Both the position numbers and the translations under genes were made by a program. A model generated the notes under the pieces. The model was not told the DNA's origin. It ran no database searches and saw nothing but the letters and a program-made list of their open reading frames with translations. Positions 26,388 through 35,490 of a DNA stretch of 64,000 nucleotides are shown one piece after another. The DNA comes from Mesorhizobium_B sp963522145 (GTDB taxonomy: Bacteria; Pseudomonadota; Alphaproteobacteria; Rhizobiales; Rhizobiaceae), in contig CAUQXI010000002.1 of assembly GCA_963522145.1 (NCBI GenBank), forward strand, positions 124,001 to 188,000. Direction: 5' to 3'. Position 1 is the first letter of the stretch. Each line of letters opens with the position of its first letter.

Positions 26388-26867
26388 ATGGCGACTGCCA
26401 AGAATACGATCTGCCTCTGGTACGACAAGGATGCCGAGGCGGCAGCCCGCTTCTATGCGGAAACCTTTCCCGACAGCGCGTTGAGTGCCGTGCACCGCGC
26501 TCCTGGCGACTACCCGTCCGGCAAGGCGGGAGACGTGCTGACGGTCGAGTTCACCGTTGCGGGCGTTCCCTGTCTCGGCCTCAATGGCGGGCCTCATTTC
26601 AAGCACAACGAAGCCTTCTCGTTTCAGATCGCCACGGATGATCAGGCGGAAACAGACCGCTACTGGGATGCCATCACCGGAAATGGCGGGCAGGAAAGCG
26701 ATTGCGGCTGGTGCAAGGACCGTTGGGGCATCTCCTGGCAGATCACGCCGCGCGTGCTGACCGAGGCGCTGGCTGCCGGAGGCGATGAAGCGAAGCGCGC
26801 GTTCGCGGCCATGATGGAGATGCGGAAGATCGACGTTGCCGCGATCGAGGCGGCGCGGCGGGGTTGA
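26388..26867 (+). CDS. VOC family (PhnB/YjdN-like) protein
   Basis: A 159-residue protein starting at the ATG at 26388, with AAGGGA 7 bases upstream; the frame runs upstream to 26316 without a better start. It has the vicinal-oxygen-chelate fold of the '3-demethylubiquinone-9 3-methyltransferase' group: CLWYDKDAEAAARFYAETFP at the start, LGLNGGPHFKHNEAFSFQI in the middle, and DCGWCKDRWGISWQITPRVL near the end. Despite the historical domain name these are not methyltransferases, and their substrate is generally unknown. It is a stand-alone gene. Confidence 0.85.
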   Translation: MATAKNTICLWYDKDAEAAARFYAETFPDSALSAVHRAPGDYPSGKAGDVLTVEFTVAGVPCLGLNGGPHFKHNEAFSFQIATDDQAETDRYWDAITGNGGQESDCGWCKDRWGISWQITPRVLTEALAAGGDEAKRAFAAMMEMRKIDVAAIEAARRG

Positions 26868-27062
26868 TCGTTCTACGTCACTGGAATGCGAATGCCGGGG
26901 GCAGTCGCCCGATGAGGGTGTCCTGTCCGATCACGGCCGCGTCGGCGGATGCCACGATACGTGCGAGACTGGGCCTTCCCATCCGCCGCATAGCCAAGCC
27001 GAACAATCGCTGCCCAAAAGGCGGGTAAGCTGTTAAGCGGCGCGCTCACAGAGATCGCGACC

Positions 27063-28868
27063 ATGACGACGACCGACGCTGCACTCGAAACATCCCTGCC
27101 TTCCGCCATCCATCCCGCGCTCGCATCCGCCCTTGCGGCAAAGGGTTACAGCCAGCTGACGCCGGTTCAGATGGAGATGGTCGATGACGGGCGCGGCGAG
27201 GCGGATCTTCTGGTTTCCGCGCAGACCGGCTCGGGAAAGACGGTCGCCTTCGGCATCGCGATCGCGCAGACGCTGCTTGGGGGCGCCGAGCGGTTCGGCG
27301 CGGCCGGCCAGCCGCTCGGCCTCGTCATCGCTCCGACGCGTGAGCTCGCGGTGCAGGTGCAGCGTGAACTCGACTGGCTTTATGCGCCCGCAGGGATCCA
27401 GACCGCGACCTGCGTGGGCGGCATGGACATGCGCACCGAGCGCCGCGCGCTCGATCGCGGCGCGCATCTGGTCGTCGGCACGCCGGGACGCCTGCGCGAC
27501 CACATCACCCGGAACGCCCTCGACCTGGGCGCGCTCCGCGCCGTGGTGCTCGACGAAGCCGACGAGATGCTCGACCTCGGCTTCCGCGACGACCTCGAAT
27601 TCATCCTCGGCGCGGCGCCAAAGGAGCGTCGCACGCTGATGTTCTCGGCGACGGTACCGCGCGGGATCGCGGAACTGGCCAAGACGTTCCAGAAGAACGC
27701 GCTGCGGATCGCGGCAACGGCCACGGCGGAGCAGCATGCCGACATCGAGTATCAGATGATGCTCGTGCGGCGCGACGAGCGCGAGCACGCGGTCATCAAT
27801 ACGCTGCTCGATTCCGACAGCACGAGCGCGCTCGTGTTCTGCCACACGCGCGAAGCCGTCCGCCACCTGACGGCGCGCCTCGCCAACCGCAACTTCTCGG
27901 TTGTTTCGCTTTCAGGCGAGATGGCGCAGTCCGAGCGGACCAACGCGTTGCAATCCATGCGCGACGGCCGCGCGCATGTCTGCGTGGCCACCGATGTCGC
28001 CGCGCGCGGCATAGACCTTCCGAACCTCGACCTCGTGATCCACGCCGATGTTCCGAGCAATCCGGCGATCTTGCTTCACCGCTCCGGCCGGACGGGCCGC
28101 GCCGGGCGCAAGGGCGTCTGCGTGCTCATCGTTCCCGAGAACAGGCGCGGCGCAGCCCAGCGCGTGCTCGCGCTCGCCAAGCTGGCGGCGACGGTGCGCG
28201 CGGCTCCGGGCATCGCCGAGATCGAGGCGCGCGCCCGCAAGAACATCCTCGATGCCGTGCTTTCCGCCGCAGAGCCCGACGAGTCGGAAGCGTCGTTTGT
28301 GGCCGAGTTGCTGGCCCAGGTCGCGCCCGAGCGGATCGCGGCGGCTTTCCTCCGCCAGCAGCTTGCCGCTCGTCCCGTGCCGGAGGAGCTTTCGCCGCTT
28401 CCCGTGGGCACCACACAAGGCAGGAAGTTCACCCGGCCGGAAGCTGGCGACGATCGGGGGCCGCCGCCCGCGCACGAGCCACGCCGCGCGGACATGGAAA
28501 ACGGGGTCTGGTTCACGCTCTCGCTCGGTCGCAAGCAGCGCGCCGATCCCAAATGGCTGCTGCCCATGATCTGCAAGGCCGGCGGTGTGTCGAAGCGTGA
28601 TGTCGGCTCGATCCGCATCGACGACACCGAGACGCGGTTTGAGATCGCCGCCGACAAGGCTGCGGCCTTCGCGGAACAGCTCAAGCGTCCCGGCGGCATG
28701 GAACGGGGCATCATCATCGCGCCAGCGGGCGAAACGCGTGGAAGGCCGGCGCCGGCAAAGGCGAAGCCCAAGGAAGGCGGCAGGCCAGGCCGCAAGCAGA
28801 AAGTTGCCGCAGCGGATTGGCACCCTCCGCGCCGGCCAAAGGGCGGCAAGCCGAAACGCTCGGCCTGA
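27063..28868 (+). CDS. DEAD-box RNA helicase with C-terminal DbpA-like RNA-binding domain
   Basis: A 601-residue ATP-dependent RNA helicase. Domain 1 has the Q motif LTPVQMEMV, Walker A AQTGSGKT near residue 53, PTRELA, VGTPGRL, DEAD near residue 164 and SAT (FSATVPRGI). Domain 2 has SALVFCHTREAV, ATDVAARGID and the final HRSGRTGRAG. The last ~130 residues include a DbpA-type RNA-binding region (WFTLSLGRKQRADPKWLL) and a basic Lys/Arg/Pro tail. Such enzymes remodel ribosome-assembly intermediates or degrade RNA in the cold. It is monocistronic, and the gene ends 76 bases from the convergent gamma-glutamyltransferase stop. Confidence 0.93.
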   Translation: MTTTDAALETSLPSAIHPALASALAAKGYSQLTPVQMEMVDDGRGEADLLVSAQTGSGKTVAFGIAIAQTLLGGAERFGAAGQPLGLVIAPTRELAVQVQRELDWLYAPAGIQTATCVGGMDMRTERRALDRGAHLVVGTPGRLRDHITRNALDLGALRAVVLDEADEMLDLGFRDDLEFILGAAPKERRTLMFSATVPRGIAELAKTFQKNALRIAATATAEQHADIEYQMMLVRRDEREHAVINTLLDSDSTSALVFCHTREAVRHLTARLANRNFSVVSLSGEMAQSERTNALQSMRDGRAHVCVATDVAARGIDLPNLDLVIHADVPSNPAILLHRSGRTGRAGRKGVCVLIVPENRRGAAQRVLALAKLAATVRAAPGIAEIEARARKNILDAVLSAAEPDESEASFVAELLAQVAPERIAAAFLRQQLAARPVPEELSPLPVGTTQGRKFTRPEAGDDRGPPPAHEPRRADMENGVWFTLSLGRKQRADPKWLLPMICKAGGVSKRDVGSIRIDDTETRFEIAADKAAAFAEQLKRPGGMERGIIIAPAGETRGRPAPAKAKPKEGGRPGRKQKVAAADWHPPRRPKGGKPKRSA

Positions 28869-28944
28869 ATCTCCGTCGCTGCCAACGGGGAATCGTTCCA
28901 GGCTTGAAAAGCGTGGAGCCTGTTGGGCCAGCCTTCAGCCTCGC

Positions 28945-30687
28945 TCAGTATCCGACTGCCTTGCCCGCCGTGGCCCGGCTATCGATCGCTCCATAAAAGC
29001 GGGCGCCGCCGCCTTTCTCGATCTCCGCCACGCTTGCGCCGCCGACGAGGATGCCTGCCGCTTCGCCCCAGATCGTCCAGTCCGGATCGATGTTCACGTC
29101 GTATCCCATCCCTGTCAGGATCCTGCGCGTGTCGGGAGAAAGCGCGTTGGGCTCTATATACACCTTATCCGGCAGCCACTGATGATGGACGCGCGGCGCG
29201 TCGATCGCCTCCTGCAGGTTCATGCCGTGATCGACCACGTTGATGATCGCCTCGAGCGTGATGGTGATGATGCGGGAACCGCCGGGGCTGCCGATCACCA
29301 TGAACGGCTTGCCGTCCTTGGAAACGATCGTCGGGCTCATGGAGGAAAGCGGCGATTTGCCCGGCTCGATCGCGTTGGCCTCGCCCTGCACCAGGCCGTA
29401 AAGGTTCGGCACGCCCGGCTTGATGGTGAAATCGTCCATCTCGTTGTTGAGAAGGATGCCCGTCCCGGGCGCCACGACGCCCGTGCCGAATGAACCGTTC
29501 AGCGTGTATGTGACGGCGACCGCATTGCCTTCGTCATCGATGATCGAATAATGCGTCGTTTCCTTGGACTCGCCGAAACCCTTCGGCATGAGGTCCTGGC
29601 TGACACCAGCCTTGAACGGATCGATCTTGCCGCGGATTTCCTCCGCATAGTCCTTGCTGAGCAGCTTCTCGATCGGGTTGTCGACGAAATCGGGATCGCC
29701 CAGCGATGCGTTGCGATCGACAAAAGCGAAGCGCATCGCCTCGACCATGAGGCGGGTGGTCTCGGCCGAGCCATAGCCGAGATAGGAGAGCGGGTAGCCC
29801 TCAAGCACGTTCAGGATCTCGCAGATGATGACGCCGCCTGACGAAGGCGGCGGCGAGGAAACGATCTCATAGCCGCGATAGCTGCATTTGACGGGTTCGA
29901 GTTCGCGCACCCGGTACTGCTCGAAATCGGCCTTTGCCAAGAGGCCGCCTTTCGCCGTGCTTGCCGCGACGATCCTGTCCGCGATCTCCCCTTTGTAGAA
30001 GGCATCGGCCCCTCGCTCGGAAATGGCCGTCAGGGACGCGGCAAGATCGGGCTGCACGAGAGTGGTCCCAAGCTCCAGCGGCTTGCCGTCCTTCAGGAAG
30101 ATTTTCGCTGCGGCCTCGTCCTTGGCCAGCATCTCGTTGCCTTCGGCGAAAGAGGCGATGTCGCCGGCTTCGAGCGTGAAGCCGCCTTTCGCCAGTTTGA
30201 TCGCCGGCGCCAGAAGCTCGGCCCGCGTCTTCCTGCCGTATTTTTCCCGCGCCAGTTCAAAACCCGCTGTCGAGCCGGGAACACCAACGGCAAGATACCC
30301 GTCCGTGCTGGCGCCCGGAACGGGATTGCCGTCCTTGTCGAGATACATCGTCTTGGTTGAGGCGAGCGGCGCGCGTTCCCGGAAATCGAGGAAGCTCGTC
30401 TTGCCGTCCTTCAGGCGAATGGTCATGAAGCCGCCGCCGCCGAGATTTCCGGCGGTCGGATACACAACCGCCAGCGCATAGCCGACTGCCACCGCCGCAT
30501 CCACGGCATTGCCACCGCTTTTCAAGACCTCGACGCCGACCTCCGACGCGATGTGCTGCGCCGTGACAACCATGCCATGCTCGCCCTCGACAGGAGCCGG
30601 AGACGCGGCGAACACGCTTCCAAGCGGGAAAAGGCTGATTGCGAGTGTCAGCGCGAGCGAAAGGGGACTTGCCGGCTTTCGGTGCAT
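28945..30687 (-). CDS. ggt: Gamma-glutamyltransferase
   Basis: A 580-residue periplasmic N-terminal nucleophile hydrolase. The start at 30687 has GGGAGG upstream and a signal peptide (LSLALTLAISLFPLGSVFA). The autoprocessing site and catalytic threonine are in KETTHYSIIDDEGNAVAV, giving large and small subunits. The small subunit includes TLNGSFGTGVVAPGTGILLN and the substrate-binding Gly-Gly in VIGSPGGSRI. It transfers or hydrolyses the gamma-glutamyl group of glutathione and related amides, recycling cysteine and glutamate from the periplasm. The frame open to 30936 overlaps the PAP2 gene and is not coding. Confidence 0.93.
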   Translation of the reverse strand: MHRKPASPLSLALTLAISLFPLGSVFAASPAPVEGEHGMVVTAQHIASEVGVEVLKSGGNAVDAAVAVGYALAVVYPTAGNLGGGGFMTIRLKDGKTSFLDFRERAPLASTKTMYLDKDGNPVPGASTDGYLAVGVPGSTAGFELAREKYGRKTRAELLAPAIKLAKGGFTLEAGDIASFAEGNEMLAKDEAAAKIFLKDGKPLELGTTLVQPDLAASLTAISERGADAFYKGEIADRIVAASTAKGGLLAKADFEQYRVRELEPVKCSYRGYEIVSSPPPSSGGVIICEILNVLEGYPLSYLGYGSAETTRLMVEAMRFAFVDRNASLGDPDFVDNPIEKLLSKDYAEEIRGKIDPFKAGVSQDLMPKGFGESKETTHYSIIDDEGNAVAVTYTLNGSFGTGVVAPGTGILLNNEMDDFTIKPGVPNLYGLVQGEANAIEPGKSPLSSMSPTIVSKDGKPFMVIGSPGGSRIITITLEAIINVVDHGMNLQEAIDAPRVHHQWLPDKVYIEPNALSPDTRRILTGMGYDVNIDPDWTIWGEAAGILVGGASVAEIEKGGGARFYGAIDSRATAGKAVGY

Positions 30688-30875
30688 GATTTTCCTCCCA
30701 TAGCTCTTTCGAGCGTCGTCATCGCGACTGGTTGTTCCCGTTTTCCGACGATACGCCATTGCGCGGCATTGGGAAGTGCCGTCATCCGGCGCGCATCGAG
30801 TTGGCGCAAATCTCCAGCCGATGCCAAGCCGAAAACGGTCCGGGGAACGATCTGCCGCCCCGCTCGGGCTCTTTC

Positions 30876-31484
30876 TTATTCCCGGCCGTCCCGTAGTCCC
30901 GGAACCATGCCGAAGCCGATCTCCGTGACGGCGCAAGCCGCCAAGCCGATCAGAGCGCCGGCGGCAAGGTCGCTCGCATAGTGCTTGCCGCGAGGGATCT
31001 GAATGGCAGCGATCGCCAATGCGGCACTCAGCGCGGGCGCGGACAGCACGGGATAGTCGAGCGCCACGACGCCTGCTACTGCAACCGCACTGGACGTGTG
31101 GCCCGAAGGGAAGGAGCCCTCTCTGCTTTCCTGCGCCTTGCCTGCTTTCATCTCGTAGCGGCCGCCGTCCAGCAGAACCTCGGGTCGCGTTCGTTTGATT
31201 GAATGCTTGATGCAGGACTTGGTAAAGGTCGCCAGTCCGTGCGCTGCCAGCATCCGCAGGCCGGTTCTCGTCAGGCGGGCGTCACGTCGAAAAACGCCAG
31301 CCGCAAGCGTCACGCAGCAGAGAACTGTCATCTGCGGCTGATCCGCCACCTCGCTGAGCATGCCGCCCAGCCGGACCAGCGGGTTGCCGCGCTGGTCGCC
31401 CGCTTCTCGCGCGATGGCGAGATCCAGTTTCTCGACCTCGCCTGCGCTGGCGGTGACGGTTCGGACGGCTTGAAAACTGCTCAT
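30876..31484 (-). CDS. PAP2 family phosphatase
   Basis: A 202-residue membrane-associated phosphatase of the PAP2 superfamily. All three motifs are visible: KHSIKRTRP (motif 1), SFPSGHTSSAVAVAG (motif 2) and IPRGKHYASDLAAG (motif 3, with the catalytic His and Asp). It has about four hydrophobic helices. Family members dephosphorylate lipid phosphates such as undecaprenyl pyrophosphate or phosphatidate at the periplasmic face. The substrate cannot be deduced. It lies 188 bases upstream of ggt on the same strand, possibly with its own transcript. Confidence 0.88.
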   Translation of the reverse strand: MSSFQAVRTVTASAGEVEKLDLAIAREAGDQRGNPLVRLGGMLSEVADQPQMTVLCCVTLAAGVFRRDARLTRTGLRMLAAHGLATFTKSCIKHSIKRTRPEVLLDGGRYEMKAGKAQESREGSFPSGHTSSAVAVAGVVALDYPVLSAPALSAALAIAAIQIPRGKHYASDLAAGALIGLAACAVTEIGFGMVPGLRDGRE

Positions 31485-31533
31485 GGCGAGACAATCCGAA
31501 AAGAGGTGCCGCGTTCCCCGCCGTCCGCCCGTC

Positions 31534-32058
31534 TCACCCGCGCTTGGGCTTCCCCTTGTGGATCGTTTCCCGCAGGCTCGCGACGGGCAGCCCGAACTTG
31601 CTTGCTTTCAGCCGGTTCTGCACCGTGGCGCCTCCGGGCTCCAGGTCCATCCATTGCTCAATCTGCACCCGCCACGCGCCCTTCATGGTGTAGCGCAGAT
31701 GCAGGCGTTTGCCTGACACCTCGCCGGTCACAGGGCCGCTTGCGTCCGTCAATGTGCCCACATAGCGCCCGCCGCCCGTCTCCTTCAGGCGCCATTCGCG
31801 GGTCGTCGGTGCCTCGCTGTCCTGCCTGATTGTTTGCTGAAGGATCAGGGTTCCGTCCTTCGTCATCCGGCCGGTGCTTCGAACGTGGATTGATCGACCG
31901 GGCAGGAGGAGCACATGCAGGCGACCCTCCCCAGCGGTGCTCCCGTTGAAGAACGTCACGGGCCACGAGCGGCACGCGCTCTTGCAGGCCTCGCCAGACG
32001 CTGCATTGGCGGTCGTCAGGAGCAGGAGCGGAAGAGCAAAGGCCGAGTTGATGCGCAT
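31534..32058 (-). CDS. DUF3833-like secreted protein
   Basis: A 174-residue exported protein. The ATG at 32058 opens a signal peptide (INSAFALPLLLLTTANAASG); 12 more codons upstream are in frame but basic. The mature part resembles DUF3833: FNGSTAGEGRLHVLLLPGR near its start, WRLKETGGGRYVGTLTDASG in the middle and a final KFGLPVASLRETI. There is no lipobox cysteine where many DUF3833 members have one. The function of the family is unknown. Confidence 0.6.
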   Translation of the reverse strand: MRINSAFALPLLLLTTANAASGEACKSACRSWPVTFFNGSTAGEGRLHVLLLPGRSIHVRSTGRMTKDGTLILQQTIRQDSEAPTTREWRLKETGGGRYVGTLTDASGPVTGEVSGKRLHLRYTMKGAWRVQIEQWMDLEPGGATVQNRLKASKFGLPVASLRETIHKGKPKRG

Positions 32059-32167
32059 GCGCCTGCAATGCACGACATCACGGTTTCGATGCATGGAACT
32101 GCTCCACGATGCTGCGCGAAGGCCGGTTCACGTCCTCGCGCGCCCAGCTCCCCGCAGGCAATCGCGC

Positions 32168-33019
32168 TTATTTCACGCCGCCCATGGTGATGCCGCTGAT
32201 CATGCGCTCGGACAGGAAGATGTAGAGCGCGATCGTGGGCACCATGATCATGGTCACGCCCGCGAACAGTCCCGGCCAGTTACCGCCGGAATACTGCATC
32301 GAAGAGATCAGCGAGTAGATGCCGAGAGAGATCGTCCGGTTTTCCGGGCTGTTTATCAGCACCAGCGAAAGCTGGTACTCGTTCCAAAGGCCCACGAAGT
32401 TGAGGATCGCGACTGTTGCGGCGCCGGGCGCGGCGAGCGGCAGCATCACGTGCCAGAAAATCTGCCAGTCGCTGCAGCCATCGACCCGCGCGGCGGATTC
32501 AAGGTCGGATGGCAGCGACGAGAAGAAGCCCTGCAGGACGTAGATCGTGAACGGCAGCGAGATCGCGACATACACCAGGCTGAGCCCGGTCAGCGTATCG
32601 ACCAGGCCGAACTCCGTGGTGATGATGACGAGCGGGATGAACAGCAGCGGCACGGGGATGCCCATGCCGAACACAAACATCGCGAGCAGCGGACGGCGCC
32701 CGCGGAAGTTGCCGCGGCTCAGCACATAGGCAGCCGGCAGCGCAACGATCAGCAGGAGGATGACTGATCCGGTCACCACCATGAAGCTGTTCAGGAAGTA
32801 TTCCTCGAAGCGGTTCGAGATCCACACCTTGGCGAAGTTGGAGAAGGCCGGCTTTTCGGGCAGGCTCCAGGGCTGCCCGAACAGGCTGCGCGTCGATTTC
32901 AGCGAAGCCAGGACAATCCAGAGCACGAAGAAGATGGAGAACGCGCCCCACAGCCCCAGGATCAGGTAGCTGACCCCGGACTTCAGGCGGAAGCCGTAGC
33001 GCATGGGCTGGACGGACAT
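32168..33019 (-). CDS. CUT1 sugar ABC transporter permease (MalG-type)
   Basis: A 283-residue inner-membrane permease with six predicted spans. The permease signature for contacting the ATPase is ESAARVDGCSDWQIFWHVML near residue 180 (the EAA loop: E-A-A-x3-G). It starts immediately after the stop of the MalF-type gene, so the two are a pair. Together with the binding protein and the divergently encoded ATPase they form an importer. The context of amino-sugar genes (AgaS-like isomerase, ROK kinase, NagA) points to an N-acetylated amino sugar or oligosaccharide. Confidence 0.9.
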   Translation of the reverse strand: MSVQPMRYGFRLKSGVSYLILGLWGAFSIFFVLWIVLASLKSTRSLFGQPWSLPEKPAFSNFAKVWISNRFEEYFLNSFMVVTGSVILLLIVALPAAYVLSRGNFRGRRPLLAMFVFGMGIPVPLLFIPLVIITTEFGLVDTLTGLSLVYVAISLPFTIYVLQGFFSSLPSDLESAARVDGCSDWQIFWHVMLPLAAPGAATVAILNFVGLWNEYQLSLVLINSPENRTISLGIYSLISSMQYSGGNWPGLFAGVTMIMVPTIALYIFLSERMISGITMGGVK

Positions 33020-33901
33020 CTAGAACTCCACCCGCTCGCGGCGCGACAGCAGGCCGACAACCAGCACCGCGACGACGGTGAAGAGGAACAAGGCCACGCC
33101 GATCGCAGTGGCGTAGCCGAGCATGTAAACGGGCTGCCTTTGTCCGAAGCCGGTGATGAAAAGGTAGATCGCCGGCGTGTAAAGGCTTTGATCGATGTTG
33201 GGGCCGCCGAAGGCATAGGGGTATTCCATCATCTTGATGGCCTCGATCACCCACAGCACCAGCGTGATCACGATCACGTCCCAGATCATGGGCACCGTGA
33301 TCATGCGGAACATCTGCCGGTTGGTGGCGCCTTCGATCCGGGCGGCGTCATACATGTCGGTCGGAATCTTGTCCGCGCCGGCGAGGATCAGGATCGTGAA
33401 GAAACCGGCGAAGATCCAGACCACGCCGACCAGCATCGACCAGAAGATGTGCTCGGGCGCGGTCCAGGTGATGCGCGCCATGCTGTCCCAGCCGATCAGC
33501 TTGAAGAAGGTGGTCAGCATGCCATAGCGCGGCGCGAACAGAAACGAGAAGAAGGTGGTGATGCCGACCACCGCGATCACGTTCGGCATGAAGATCAGCG
33601 CGCGGAACAGCTTCTTGCCCCAGATGCCGGAGTTGATCAGCATGGTGAACAGGAAGGCGAACGCGAAGACGGCGATGCCGCCGGCGAACAGGATCATCAG
33701 CATGTGGACGAGTGTGGTCCAGAACACCGGATCGCTGGCGAGCGCCGCGTAGTTCGCCAGCCCCACCCAACGCGGCTCCTCGCCGAAGCCGGACGTCTCG
33801 AAGAGGCTGAGATAGAAGGCCTGGATGGCAGGCAGCACAACCAAGCCGAGATAAAGCAGCAGGGCCGGTGCCAGGAAGGCGAAGATCATACGGCGGCGCA
33901 A
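33020..33901 (-). CDS. CUT1 sugar ABC transporter permease (MalF-type)
   Basis: A 293-residue inner-membrane permease with six spans, opening with FAFLAPALLLYLGLVVLP. The EAA loop reads DAARIEGATNRQMFRMITVP near residue 193. The longest start is a TTG at 33901 with AAGGG nine bases upstream; an ATG four codons later (33889) is equally possible. It directly precedes the MalG-type gene with no gap and follows the solute-binding protein gene after 87 bases. Its role is transport of the locus amino sugar across the inner membrane. Confidence 0.9.
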   Translation of the reverse strand: MRRRMIFAFLAPALLLYLGLVVLPAIQAFYLSLFETSGFGEEPRWVGLANYAALASDPVFWTTLVHMLMILFAGGIAVFAFAFLFTMLINSGIWGKKLFRALIFMPNVIAVVGITTFFSFLFAPRYGMLTTFFKLIGWDSMARITWTAPEHIFWSMLVGVVWIFAGFFTILILAGADKIPTDMYDAARIEGATNRQMFRMITVPMIWDVIVITLVLWVIEAIKMMEYPYAFGGPNIDQSLYTPAIYLFITGFGQRQPVYMLGYATAIGVALFLFTVVAVLVVGLLSRRERVEF

Positions 33902-33988
33902 CGATCGATGCCCTTGCTGGAGATCTTGAAACGACAGGCGAGGATGGTAGCGGGCGGCGCCGAACGCCGCCCGCCATCTTGGCCGGAC

Positions 33989-35251
33989 TTACTTGCCTGC
34001 CCAGTACTTCTTGGTTTCGGCCGCCATGTTCTTCACGAAATCCTCCGGCGTGCCCTGCCCAAGGAACATCGTGTTGTGCTGGGCCAGCAGGATGTTGGTG
34101 TAGAAGTCGGCATAGTTGAGCCCGACGCCGCCATAGATGTTGCTGAGCTCGGTGGCGTTCTTGGAAGCCTCGTAGGCGTCCGACAGGAGCCCCGGCCATG
34201 CCACGTTCTTGTTGGTCACGCCGACATTGCCCTGCTCCACGAGGATCTTCTGGGCTTCCTCGCTGACGAGGAACTTCAGGAAGTCGGTCGCTTCCGCAGC
34301 GTTCTTGGAATCCTTCAGCACAATCATGGACAGAAGCGCGACCTGGAGGTCGGACTGCTTACCCTTGCCGCCTTCCACGGCCGGAAAATTGAACGCACCC
34401 CACGGGAAGTCGTCGCCGGCTGCCGAGCTCAGCTCGGTGGGCAGCCAGGAACCGTTGAGGTCGGCCATGGAGTCGCCGAGCGGGATCGTCTGCTGGCCGG
34501 CAGGATACTGGAAGCCGCGCGCGTCTTCCGGCAGGCACTTGCCCCAGAGCGAGAGTTCCATCTTGGCCGCATCGAGGATCTCGGGCTTCAGCCAGCTGTC
34601 GCCCGTCTTGTCCTCGAACACCTTGATGAGGGCGTTGGCGCCAAGCTTCCGCTCAACGAGATTGGAGAAGTAAAGGAAGGTGTAGGAGGTATCGAGGCCT
34701 TCCACCACCAGGGCGTATTTGTCGAGCTTGCGAACGGCGTCGCATACGCTCAGCAGCTCGTCCCAGGTCTTCGGCGCCTGCGCGCCGGCCTCGGACAGCA
34801 TCTCTTTATTGTACCAGAAATTCACGGTGTTGTAGATGTAGGGCACCTGATAGTGCTTGCCGTCGGCAGCGTAGAGATCATAGGCGCCGGGTAGGAGGTC
34901 GTCCTTGAAGTTCGCCCCGAGCGCATCATCGAGCTGAAGTGCCTGCCCCTGCTTCTGCAGCCCGCCCGCAAGCTGGTCGCCGTCCTGATCCATGAAATCG
35001 ACCGGGGTGCCGGCCTGCAGCGCTGAGCGCAGCTTGGTCTGGTTGCCACGGCCGTTCCAGACCGCCTTGAACGTGGTTTCCGGATGAGCAGCCGTATAGG
35101 CGTCCATGACGCTGCGCAGGGCAGCCGCTTGCGGCTCGGGCTCGTTCCACATGGACCAGAAGACGAGCTCCGCCGCGCTGGATGCGCTGGCGTGCATCGA
35201 GATCGCCGAAGCAAGGGCAATCGCCGATATGGAGTGACGCGGCTTAAACAT
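33989..35251 (-). CDS. CUT1 ABC transporter sugar-binding protein
   Basis: A 420-residue periplasmic solute-binding protein of family 1. The start at 35251 has GGGGAAG as ribosome site, and the signal peptide SISAIALASAISMHASASSA is cleaved before AELVFWSMWNEPE. Body motifs typical of the family include FKAVWNGRGNQTKLRSALQ, YQVPYIYNTVNFWYNKEML and TDFLKFLVSEEAQKILVEQG. It is the first gene of the minus-strand transport operon. It delivers an unidentified carbohydrate, probably an amino-sugar derivative, to the two permeases. Confidence 0.9.
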   Translation of the reverse strand: MFKPRHSISAIALASAISMHASASSAAELVFWSMWNEPEPQAAALRSVMDAYTAAHPETTFKAVWNGRGNQTKLRSALQAGTPVDFMDQDGDQLAGGLQKQGQALQLDDALGANFKDDLLPGAYDLYAADGKHYQVPYIYNTVNFWYNKEMLSEAGAQAPKTWDELLSVCDAVRKLDKYALVVEGLDTSYTFLYFSNLVERKLGANALIKVFEDKTGDSWLKPEILDAAKMELSLWGKCLPEDARGFQYPAGQQTIPLGDSMADLNGSWLPTELSSAAGDDFPWGAFNFPAVEGGKGKQSDLQVALLSMIVLKDSKNAAEATDFLKFLVSEEAQKILVEQGNVGVTNKNVAWPGLLSDAYEASKNATELSNIYGGVGLNYADFYTNILLAQHNTMFLGQGTPEDFVKNMAAETKKYWAGK

Positions 35252-35345
35252 AGAACTTCCCCTTTGTTCTTTAGGGCCGCCATCGCGCCGGCAGCCTGAA
35301 CCCTGAGCGGTTGCCACGTCACTCTAGCCGGAATTTGTAACTGCG

Positions 35346-35363
35346 CAACATCGATTTATGTTG
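35346..35363. promoter_or_regulatory. Candidate operator CAACAT-N6-ATGTTG
   Basis: A perfect inverted repeat with 6-base arms lies in the 239-base gap between the divergent binding-protein and ATPase genes. The same CAACA half-site recurs at 35411. It is plausibly bound by the RpiR/DeoR-type regulator encoded downstream. Confidence 0.45.
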
Positions 35364-35410
35364 AATTACAGACTTGGCGATAAGTGGCGGATGAAGGCGC
35401 ATCAAAGCGC

Positions 35411-35424
35411 CAACAATTTTGTTG
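35411..35424. promoter_or_regulatory. Candidate operator CAACAA-TT-TTGTTG
   Basis: A second inverted repeat with perfect 6-base arms, 65 bases from the first. Directly after it, 35418-35436 has TTTGT...ACAAA ends. The whole stretch is AT-rich, as a divergent promoter region would be. Confidence 0.4.
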
Positions 35425-35490
35425 TAAAGCTACAAATTTGGGATATTCCTTGGCCAAGCGCACGCCGTGCGGTCTGATCGAGCGAGATCA

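Noticed and set aside
28869..28944. CAGGCT/AGCCTG hairpin between the convergent helicase and ggt genes
   Set aside because: Only 6-base arms with a 12-base loop and no T run; too weak to call a terminator.
33140..34894. Plus-strand frame of 584 codons opposite the amino-sugar permease and binding-protein genes
   Set aside because: Composition (His/Glu/Gly/Arg-rich) is that of a shadow frame of real ABC transporter genes on the other strand.
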